This document shows, one piece after another, positions 56,932 through 64,000 of a stretch of DNA of 64,000 nt (the first letter of the stretch is position 1; each line of letters opens with the position of its first letter). The notes under the pieces are model-generated. The model searched no databases. It saw nothing but the letters and a program-made list of their open reading frames with translations, and had not been told where the DNA came from. Made by a program: the position numbers and the translations under genes. Source of the DNA: Proteles cristata cristata (lineage: Eukaryota; Chordata; Mammalia; Carnivora; Hyaenidae); assembly GCA_017311185.1 (NCBI GenBank), contig JAESUZ010001269.1, forward strand, positions 496,001-560,000. The letters run 5' to 3'.

Positions 56932-57904
56932 GATTTAACTGGTAAAAAGAAGTCCTAGGGATTACTGTGAGTCCTGTCCTTTGCCAATCTTTACAATGAA
57001 AGGAAATGCTAAATATCCATTTGAGGCTAGTGAAAATAAAGTTGTAATTTTTCCCCATCTAACTGCATGAAAATGCTGAATTATCTCTGTGGAACACTGT
57101 GTTTCTATTGACCTCTCAAAGAAAACTTCCCTGCAGAGTTTCTGATTATCTGGTCAAACACAGTGGGGAAAAGGAGGTCCTTAGACTATGTAAATCACAC
57201 AGGCGGTTTGACTGATATTCGCTAATTGCTCTAACTGAAAAGCCTGGGCAAAGGTTTCTCATTTAATTTCTCATGTTAACTTTATAAAAATCATTATTTA
57301 AAATTCATTAAAATGTGTCCATGGCGCATAACTTGCACACAACTGAATTCACTCAAAGTGTCGTTCATTAAGACGCTTCCAAAGAAGGGGGATGAGGGCC
57401 ATTGGAGCAGCTGTGTGGTGTTCAGGAGGGCCTGTCAGTCGTTCTTTAAGTGGTTCGCTTTGAGCTCATCTCTTGCTGCCTTGGAGACGTATGTTTGGAT
57501 GCTGGCAGCCTCCCTAAAGTGTTTCATCAGGACATCGCTTTCCTGTGGATGTGGAGGGAGGTGGAGCCAAACTACCACGGAGGGCAAAACGCTCCCATTG
57601 GGGAAGCTTTCTGCTCACACTATTTTTGCTCCCCCGTTCTGGGTTCTTCCAACTCTTCAAAAAGTAATTCCTCAGGTCAGCTTTGCAAACCGCCTGACTC
57701 CACGTGCCTATAAATGGTCCCAGGAAAGGCAATGGAGCCAGGTGGAGTTGTGTTGGTTGCATTAAGTCATGAAGCTGACAGCCATTGCTCCAAAGTTGCC
57801 AAGGCAACTTGCTCCTGTGGACTGTGCTGGTGAGAGTGAAGGGGATGAAGAGAGGAGATCCGTTGCCTCCCTTTAAGAAAACTCCTGCTGAGAGCCTATT
57901 GAGT
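56932..57904. other. SINE-free block with an RFX-type X-box
   Basis: No repeat is recognised from 56932 to 57904. The 150-codon plus frame 57313-57765 has no known domain, and an 87-codon plus frame and a 97-codon minus frame overlap it. A TATA-like cctataaatgg lies at 57709-57719. The X-box palindrome is at 57795-57808. The combination could be an enhancer or cryptic promoter. Confidence 0.4.
57795..57808. promoter_or_regulatory. X-box-like RFX binding site
   Basis: gttgccaaggcaac is two inverted half-sites (GTTGCC and GGCAAC) with a 2-bp spacer, matching the RFX consensus GTNRCC N0-3 RGYAAC. RFX factors act at ciliary gene promoters and elsewhere; no gene is visible beside this site. Confidence 0.55.
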
Positions 57905-58720
57905 TATATGAGTTCCTTAATATATTTTGGATATTAACCTCTTGTCAGATAGGTGGCTTGCAAATATCTTCTCCCATTCTGTAGGTTGCCTTTTCATTTT
58001 GCTGATTGTTTCTGCTGCTCTGCAAAAGCTTTTTAGTTCGATGTGGTCCACATATCGATTTTTGCTTTTGTTGCCTGTGCTTTTGGTGTCATATAAAAAA
58101 CAAAAACAAAACAAAAAAAACATTGCCAAGACCAATGTCAAGGAAGTTTTCTTCTTCTTTTTTTTTTTTTATAGGCAAAGTTTTCTTTTTTTTTTTTTTA
58201 ATGTTTTATTTATTTCTAGGAGAGAGAGAGAGACAGCATGAGCAGGGGAAGGCCAGAGAGAGAGGGAGTCACAGACTGAAACAGGCTCCAGGCTCTGAGC
58301 GGGCAGTCAGCACAGAGCCCGACGCGGGGCTCGAACCCACGAACCGCGAGATCATGACCTAAGCGAAAGTCGGACGCTTAACCGACTAAGCCACCCAGGC
58401 GCCCCAAGGAAGTTTTCTTCTAGGAAAAAAGCTTCCTTCTAGGAGTTTTATGGTTTCAGTTCTTACATTTAAGTCTTTCATCTATTTCAAATTATTTGTG
58501 AGTGCTGTAAGACAAGAGTCTGGTTTCATTCTTTTGTGTGCTATTATCCAATTTTCCCAGCACCATTTATTGAAAAGACTGTCTTTTCTCCATTGAGCAT
58601 TGTTGGCTCCTTGTTGGAAATTAGTTGACCATATATGCGAGGTCTATTTCTGGGCTTTCGAGTCTGTTCCATGGGTCTATGTGCTTGTTTTATGTCAGTA
58701 CAAGCCCATGATGAATACTC
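57905..58720 (-). mobile_element. Antisense L1 ORF2 C-terminal region, split by a SINE
   Basis: The minus-strand reading at 57917-58141 gives the L1 ORF2 stretch QPTEWEKIFASHLSDK, and 58544-58729 gives [18 protein letters not shown] ORF2 sequence. Both are typical of the region between the reverse transcriptase and the C-terminus. The copy is truncated on both sides and interrupted at 58156-58404. Confidence 0.95.
58156..58404 (-). repeat. CAN SINE, young, with two-part T tail
   Basis: Perfect 17-bp duplication caaggaagttttcttct at 58139-58155 and 58405-58421. On the tail side two T runs are separated by ataggcaaagttttc, which is neither SINE nor a pure tail. Confidence 0.97.
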
Positions 58721-58859
58721 GACACACACTCATCTCTTTGTCTTTCAGTGTTGTGGATTTAGTCCCAAAGGTGTGTAACTCTCCAAAGCCTGCTTCTACT
58801 AACAGTATGCTAGCCAGGCTGAAATCGAAGTGTCAGCTGGGCCACATTCCCTTGGGGAG

Positions 58860-59030
58860 AAGGGAGAATCTGCCCCTTCCTCCCAGCTTCCAATGACTGT
58901 GACCACCTCCCTCCAAACTTTCTTCGTGGTCACATTGCCTTTCTATGTTTGTCAGATCTTTTGCCTCTGTCTTCAAAGGACACTTGTGATTGCATTTAAG
59001 GACCTTCCAGATAATCCAGGGCAATCTCCC
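58860..59030 (-). mobile_element. MaLR-type LTR fragment, antisense
   Basis: 'cgtggtcacattgcctttc', 'ggacacttgtgattgcatttaagg' and 'ccagataatccagggcaatctcc' are the reversed order of the LTR landmarks seen at 51676-52132. Confidence 0.65.
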
Positions 59031-59220
59031 AACACGAGACTCTTAGTCATGGAGAATAACTATGGATGGCTGGGGGGTAGTGTGGGTGATGGATACTAAG
59101 GAGGGCACTTGTGATGAGCACTGGGTATTGTATGTAAGTGATGAATCACTAAATTCTGCTTCTAAAAATGATATTGCACTGTATGTTAACTAAAATTTAA
59201 ATTCAAAAAGGGGAAAAATA
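59031..59220 (+). mobile_element. Carnivore L1 3' end
   Basis: 'gagactcttagtcatggag', 'gatgagcactgggtattg', 'tgcactgtatgttaac' and an A-rich end. It abuts the LTR fragment at 58860-59030, so the L1 may have inserted into that LTR. Confidence 0.9.
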
Positions 59221-59734
59221 AAAGCTTATTTATAGATCATAAACAATTAGGCTGAATATAGAGGAGATTAAAGTTAAAATTTTAAGAAGTAGTGGCCCTC
59301 AAATCTGAAGGAAGAGCTTCCTGGGAAGATAATCTGATGTTCAAAATCATTTGCATTTGACTTTTCAAGCAAAGCCCCATGATGCAAAGTCAGGTAGAGT
59401 GATTAACAGTCTCTTTTCCCAATGCCAGGATGCACTCAACGTTAAATAGTTTATCTAACAAAACAGCCACTTTTTATCAAATAACAGATGAGCAGCCAAG
59501 TTCAGTTTGAAACCTAGTTTTTAGTTCTCTCAGCAATTCCCAAACCACTTTTGAAATCCAGAGCAGACATAAATCAAGGCACCACATCATCTTTATCATC
59601 TTTGTCATCTTATCATTATCAGGAGACGCAGTGGTCCTGGAGCCTGTAACGTCTCCTTTAATGCAGTTGGTCAACTGGTCAACTGGACCAGAGTGTGACC
59701 ACTTGTCATTTGCTGCATTGGGCAAAGAGCACTG
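59221..59734. other. Unassigned sequence
   Basis: Minus frame 59477-59725 (82 codons) has no domain. No repeat recognised. Confidence 0.4.
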
Positions 59735-59855
59735 CTCGGTGACCTCGGAGAAATCACTTATTAACCCCTTTGACTCACAGTTTTGTCCAGTTGTAAAATG
59801 AAACTGGCATTGCCGGTTTCATAAGGTCAGTGTGAGGATTGCTTGAGGCATCTAC
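59735..59855 (+). repeat. MIR fragment
   Basis: 'tgacctcggagaaatcac', 'cctttgactcacagttttg', 'tccagttgtaaaatgaaac' and 'gtgtgaggattgcttgagg' follow MIR order. Confidence 0.72.
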
Positions 59856-60184
59856 GAGGAAGCGCTGGTCGGATTGCGGTGTTCTGCACAAATGCCCCAT
59901 ATTGTTCAGGTATCCCCGTGAGCCCCGAAGAGCGTCGCTCCTTATAGAAAAAGCTTCAGTGAATTGTCTCCAAAGGGGTCATGCTACAGCTGTCTTCCTT
60001 CTCACTTGCCAGCTGACCCACTCACCACTCACATTAGCACATACAAATTTGTATGGTTATTTATCTTATTAAAGTCTCTATATAAGTTGGCAAGTACCTT
60101 TGGGGCAGAAGCTTTGCCTAGGTCATTTTTTGTCCCTAGTGCATCTAATGACCCCTATAAGCAAAAAGCACTCAGAAAATCCTG
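59856..60184. other. Unassigned sequence
   Basis: CpG-containing at 59862-59940; no repeat or exon recognised. Confidence 0.4.
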
Positions 60185-60675
60185 GCAGCTGGTAACGTTT
60201 ATTGAGAACAAACCGTGTGCCAAGAACTATTCCATATACTCCACATTGATTATTGAATGTGATCTTCACAACAAACCTTTGCAGTAAGGACTACTATTAC
60301 CCCCATTTTATTTTATTTTATTTTATTTTTTTAAAATTTTTTAAAGTATTTTTATTTATTTCTAAGAGAGAGAGAGAGCACGAGCAGGGAAGGGTCAGAG
60401 AGACTCTGAAACTGGCTCCAGGCTCTGAGCTGGCAGTCAGCACAGAGCCCGATGCGGGGCTCGAACCCATGAACCGCGAGATCATGACCTAAGCGAAAGT
60501 CGGACGCTCAACCGACTAAGCCACCCAGGCGCCCCTATTACCCCCATTTTAAAGGTGAGGAGTCAGAGGTAAGAAGAGGGAGAAACTCACAAGGTGAGAG
60601 GCTGGGCTCACTTGAGCATGAGGATGCTGTTATTGAGAGCAGGAGATTAAACCGCCCTGCTTTCTAAATACATGT
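60185..60675 (-). repeat. Reversed MIR split by a SINE
   Basis: 'tggtaacgtttattgagaac', 'ccgtgtgccaagaactattc' and 'gtgatcttcacaacaaacc' before the SINE, then 'aaaggtgaggagtcagagg' and 'ttaaaccgccctgctttc' after it. Confidence 0.82.
60311..60534 (-). repeat. CAN SINE, young, inside MIR
   Basis: Perfect 17-bp duplication ctattacccccatttta at 60294-60310 and 60535-60551. The tail is a (TTTTA)n repeat at 60307-60330. Confidence 0.97.
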
Positions 60676-60754
60676 TCAAGATAAGCCCTGCCGATGGGAA
60701 TGAAGAGAGCTTCTGCTGTCCCCAACCATGCCTACAGCCCATTCTCTTCTGTAC

Positions 60755-61035
60755 TGGGCTGACGGTGGCCCCTCCGCCCCAAATTCACACCCCCCAGAAC
60801 CTCAGAATGGAAATAGGGTGTATGTCCCAGGTATGCCGAGGATTGCCACCAACCCAGCAGAACTTAGGTGAGAGACATAGAACGACTTCACTCCCAGAGC
60901 CCCTGGGAGGAACCAAGGACTTACTAACATTGCGATTTTGGACTTCTGGCCAGCAGAACTGGACAAATGAATTTCCACTCTTTTAAGCCATCCAGTCTGT
61001 GATGCTTTGTTACAGAGGCCCTAGGAATCTCATAG
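60755..61035 (+). mobile_element. MaLR-type LTR with internal deletion
   Basis: 'tggcccctccgccccaaattc', 'cccccagaacctcagaatgg', 'gaaatagggtgtatgtc', 'gcgattttggacttctggcc' and 'aagccatccagtctgtg' are the LTR ends with the middle shortened. Confidence 0.65.
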
Positions 61036-62640
61036 GCTTTCTCTCTCTTTCTCTGCTTTCCTGTGACGTGAAGGACAGTATTGCACAGATGACTCAAAAA
61101 CGCAAGTATCAAGGCTTTTGCGGGGGCTTTGTTTAATATTAGTTCCTTTCCTTTTTCTCTGAATAAACTTCAAAGAAAACCAGCTAACTCAGATTAAGGA
61201 ACAGTGAGATTGTCTTGCGGGCCATTATCTCTTAGTAAAGTAAAACCAGTCCCAAAAGGTCGACTGCCTGAACAGCTCATCTTCATTAATCAACCAATAA
61301 TGCTGTGAAGCATAAACACACGCTTCCTTCTGTCTTTTTGCTGGGGGCAGGGTGGTTGGAAAGAGGTCATCCCAGCCCAAGAATTTGAAGTGGTCTGTGA
61401 AAAAAAGACAAAACTATAATTTCAAACGTCTGCTCTGATGCTTAAGGGTGGAGTCCTGGATCCAATAGCCTGTTCAACTGACTGTTGGCAAAGTTACATG
61501 CTGGAGGCGAGGCTTAGGAAGAAGCTGGAGGTTGCTCAATTTCTTGGCATGACTGAGAATAAGAAATTTCACTTAGAGATGCTGAGGGGCAGGGAAATAG
61601 GAGAGGCCCACACAGTACCCAGAGAGGCCACTCTGCAGAAATCCTTGGTTGGTGGACTTGACAAAGAGCTTTTAAAGAAGAGGCGTGGCTAGTATTTATT
61701 CAATTTTATGTTGTGCTGTGTGAGACTATGACATCACTGCCCACTCCCTTTGCCTTTAAACCTTCAGAAAAAGTTTCCTGAATACACAACCTTGTATTAA
61801 TTGTCCTTTGTGGGATAGGACATTATGCCTCAGAGCACAATGGGAGATGTTATATAGAAATGAGATGTACGGAGGGGAAAGACAGGAGAGGGAGTGGAAT
61901 TCAGAGTAACCAGAAACCATCAGCCTTTCCTACCTCTTGCCTTCCCACATCCTTTTCCATGTTTGTGAGATTGGAATTTAAGTCCATCTTGAATAAATCC
62001 TAAAGGGTGCTGAAGCCAGGAAAGCTAAGGGTCCTAGCTTGAAGGACCACCATCAAGCTACTGACACCTAGGTCTCACCTGTACGGAGGGCCAGCTATGG
62101 GGAAGGTGCACTGGGGGCACAAAGGTTCGTGGGACCTACGAGCTTATAATACTGAGAGGCAAAAACCAGGCTAACTACAATAGGAATGCCTTAATAAGAG
62201 AACAAACACAGAGCTTCATGGCTTCAGGAAGAAGAAAGAATGAGAAAGAGAAGAAAAAGAGCACTTAAGGCCAGAGTGATCAAGGGTATAAAGTCAGTAT
62301 GTAAGCTAAAATTCCAACAAGTAGAACAGAGGAGTGGGAGTGAGAGGGTGGATGTGAGTGTGGGTGGGCAGGTGTGCACACTCACACGCACACACGTGGT
62401 ATTCGAGGCAGGCCACAGAGGGTACTGTTCATCTAGTCTGTAATGTGAGCAGCGCTCCCTGGAGTTGTGCCATAAACAGTTCTCTTCCAGGTACAGCTCA
62501 TCATACTAATCAAAAGGTGAAAAGGGAACGAGCTGAGGGAGCTCATATCTTGCAGCTCTGCTCTTCTCTATGATGATGGAGCAGAGAAGTGGTGGGCTGG
62601 TAACTTGATGATCATGGGAATTATATACATATAATTATAT
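61036..62640. other. Unassigned 1.6 kb
   Basis: The 84-codon plus frame at 61438-61692 and the 67-71-codon frames at 62240-62573 have no domains. The plus strand is purine-rich at 62225-62350. No SINE is present. Confidence 0.4.
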
Positions 62641-62653
62641 AATATATATATAG
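62620..62653. repeat. AT-rich (TA)n tract
   Basis: Alternating TA with interruptions, immediately upstream of a SINE head. Confidence 0.9.
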
Positions 62654-62660
62654 ATGGGGA

Positions 62661-62873
62661 GGGGCACCTGGGTGGCTCGGTTGGACAACCAACTTTGGGC
62701 TGGGTCGTGATCTCACGGTTTGTGGGTTTGAGCCCCACATTGGGCTCTGCGTAGACAGCTCAGAGCCTAGGGTCTGCTTTGGATTCTGTGTCCTCCCTCT
62801 CCCTCTGCCCCTCTCCTGCTCATTCTCTCTCTCTCTCTCTCTCAAAAATAAACATTTAAAAAATTAGAAAAAA
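62661..62873 (+). repeat. CAN SINE, older, head rearranged
   Basis: 'ggggcacctgggtggctcgg' then a shortened 'ttggacaaccaactttggg'; body and (TC)n are intact; ends 'aaaataaacatttaaaaaa'. Confidence 0.92.
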
Positions 62874-62915
62874 ACGGGGATAATAAAAACAAAACCAAAT
62901 ATAAAGCAACCTAGG

Positions 62916-63102
62916 GAGCGCCTGGGTAGGCTCTGTTGGTCAAATATCTGACCTTGCCTCAGGTGATCTCAGTTTGTGAACTGGAGCCCTGCATCAGGCT
63001 TCAAGTTGACAGCATGGAGCCTGCTTGGTATTCTCTTTCTCCCTCTCTTTCTCTGCTCCTCCCCTACTCTCTCCTCCTCAAAATAAATAAAATTTAAAAA
63101 AA
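62916..63102 (+). repeat. CAN SINE, diverged
   Basis: Head 'gagcgcctgggtaggctctg', a body missing part of the middle, tail 'aaaataaataaaattt'. Perfect 13-bp duplication aaagcaacctagg at 62903-62915 and 63103-63115. Confidence 0.95.
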
Positions 63103-63204
63103 AAAGCAACCTAGGACAGGGGGACTGCAGAAGGAGCTCTGACAGACCTGCAGTGGGGAGAAAGGATCCGGACTTGAGCATTTCCTAGAGGGGTCCTTAG
63201 GATC

Positions 63205-63694
63205 TGTAGTAGTTTCCTATAGTTACACTAACAAATTAACACACACTTAGTCATAGATTACATGATAGAAATTTATTCTTTCACTGCTCTGGAGGCCTGA
63301 AGTCTGAAATCAATTTCACTGGGTTGGAATCAAGGTTTGGCAGGATCTACAAACTCTAACGGGGAATCTGTTCCTCATCTCTTATGACTTGGATGACTAC
63401 CAGCATTCCTTGGCTTGTGGTTACAGCACTCCCGTCTCTGCCTCTGTGGTCACATTGCCTTCTCTTCTATGTGTGTGTAGTAAGAGCTTCCTCTGTCTCC
63501 TTTGTAGATGGATACTTGCGGATGGATTGCATTACAAGCCCACCTAGATAATCCAGAATAATATCTCCATCTTTACATCCTGCACTTAATCACATCTGCA
63601 AAGACTTTTTTTTTTTCTGCCATGTATGTTGACATTCACAGGTTCCAGAGATTAAGACCTGATATCTTTGGGGGCCACAATTAAACCTATTACA
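63205..63694 (-). mobile_element. MaLR-type solo LTR, antisense
   Basis: Bounded by tgtagtagtttcc and 'aaacctattaca'. Contains 'gatagaaatttattctttcac', 'tctggaggcctgaagtctg', 'ctctgtggtcacattgcc' and 'agataatccagaataatatc' in the reversed order of the plus-strand copies. Confidence 0.75.
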
Positions 63695-64000
63695 GGGTCT
63701 TGGAGTCAGGGAGAGCAGGAAATTGAAAGCCACAGAAAGAAGCTGGAGAAGGACACTTGGACTGTAGCTGGGCTGATGGTAAGGCCCCCGGAAACAAAGC
63801 CTTCATCAAGGGAAGCACATAGAACACAAGTAGGTAACAGTGCACAGGCCAGACACCTGGGCACCTGAAATTGTGATCATTTTTCTTTTCCAAATTCCTG
63901 GAAAACCCATGGTCTTTAAATTCCTGGCCAGTTTCACATGACACATGTATGCAAAGTGGAGAAGAGGTGCAGAAAAAACAGCCTTCTTTGGTCATAAGTT
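63695..64000. other. Unassigned sequence at window end
   Basis: Overlapping frames on both strands (63668-63868 and 63690-63995) have no recognised domain. Confidence 0.4.

Noticed and set aside
57313..57765. 150-codon open frame as a gene
   Set aside because: No recognised domain, strong overlap with an open frame on each of the other tracks, and no splice or polyadenylation context. Kept only as part of a possible regulatory block.
57917..58141. Minus-strand frame with clear protein similarity
   Set aside because: The similarity is to L1 ORF2; it is a truncated retrotransposon fragment and not a host gene.
3141..63102. tRNA-like heads as tRNA-Lys genes
   Set aside because: The heads are the tRNA-derived part of CAN SINEs; they continue into SINE bodies and A-rich tails, and show target duplications.
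1..64000. CRISPR array, operon or phage-type system
   Set aside because: No regular spaced repeats, operon structure or bacterial coding density; the sequence is mammalian and repeat-rich.

Overview
The window is nuclear DNA from a carnivoran mammal, most likely a feliform (cat, hyena, mongoose or civet group). The main evidence is about 35 copies of the tRNA-Lys-derived carnivore SINE (CAN SINE, SINEC type). Their head (cgcctgggtggctcagtcgg), internal promoter boxes, (TC)n stretch and AAATAAATAAA tail fit the feliform and not the canid form. LINE-1 3' ends of carnivore type (cactgggtgttgtatg) support this. I see no protein-coding exon, tRNA, rRNA, snRNA, CRISPR array or bacterial-type signal. 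All open frames are short, lack recognisable domains, and most fall inside repeats. The window is best read as intergenic or deep intronic sequence.

Layout. 1-6 kb: SINEs, two MER5A-like hAT remnants, one MIR and an old L1 5'/ORF1-region piece. 6-7.6 kb: a compound microsatellite, a MaLR-type LTR and a GC-richer unassigned block. 7.6-9.6 kb: an antisense L1 and an antisense L2, cut by three SINEs. 9.6-19.6 kb: mostly unassigned, SINE-poor DNA with MIR and L2 fossils. 19.6-21.3 kb: an ancient antisense L1-type element containing a younger L1 and two SINEs. 21.3-26.4 kb: 5 kb without any SINE, holding a perfect 24-bp palindrome. 26-36 kb: LTRs, L2, MIR and SINEs, several nested. 36.1-38.7 kb: a decayed ERVL-type provirus with two related LTRs and pol remnants of integrase and dUTPase type. 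40-45.6 kb: L1 3' ends and SINEs, including a head-to-tail SINE pair in one target duplication. 46.0-47.4 kb: a 1.38-kb hAT transposon fossil with both ends and a broken transposase reading region. 47.4-57 kb: SINEs, L2, an inverted pair of L1 3' ends, an LTR and a C-rich repeat. 57.3-64 kb: a SINE-free 550-bp block with an RFX-type X-box, an antisense L1 ORF2 fragment, MaLR LTRs, a SINE-split MIR and more SINEs.

Many SINE insertions still carry 10-18 bp target-site duplications, so the order of events can be read directly: old MIR, L2, hAT, MaLR and ERVL copies were hit by L1 and then by SINEs. No new functional system is visible. The observations most worth a second look are the ERVL provirus, the hAT transposon, the palindromes, the X-box block, the TAAT-rich block near 18.6 kb and the SINE-dimer insertion. 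Family names are from memory of consensus features; no database search was run.
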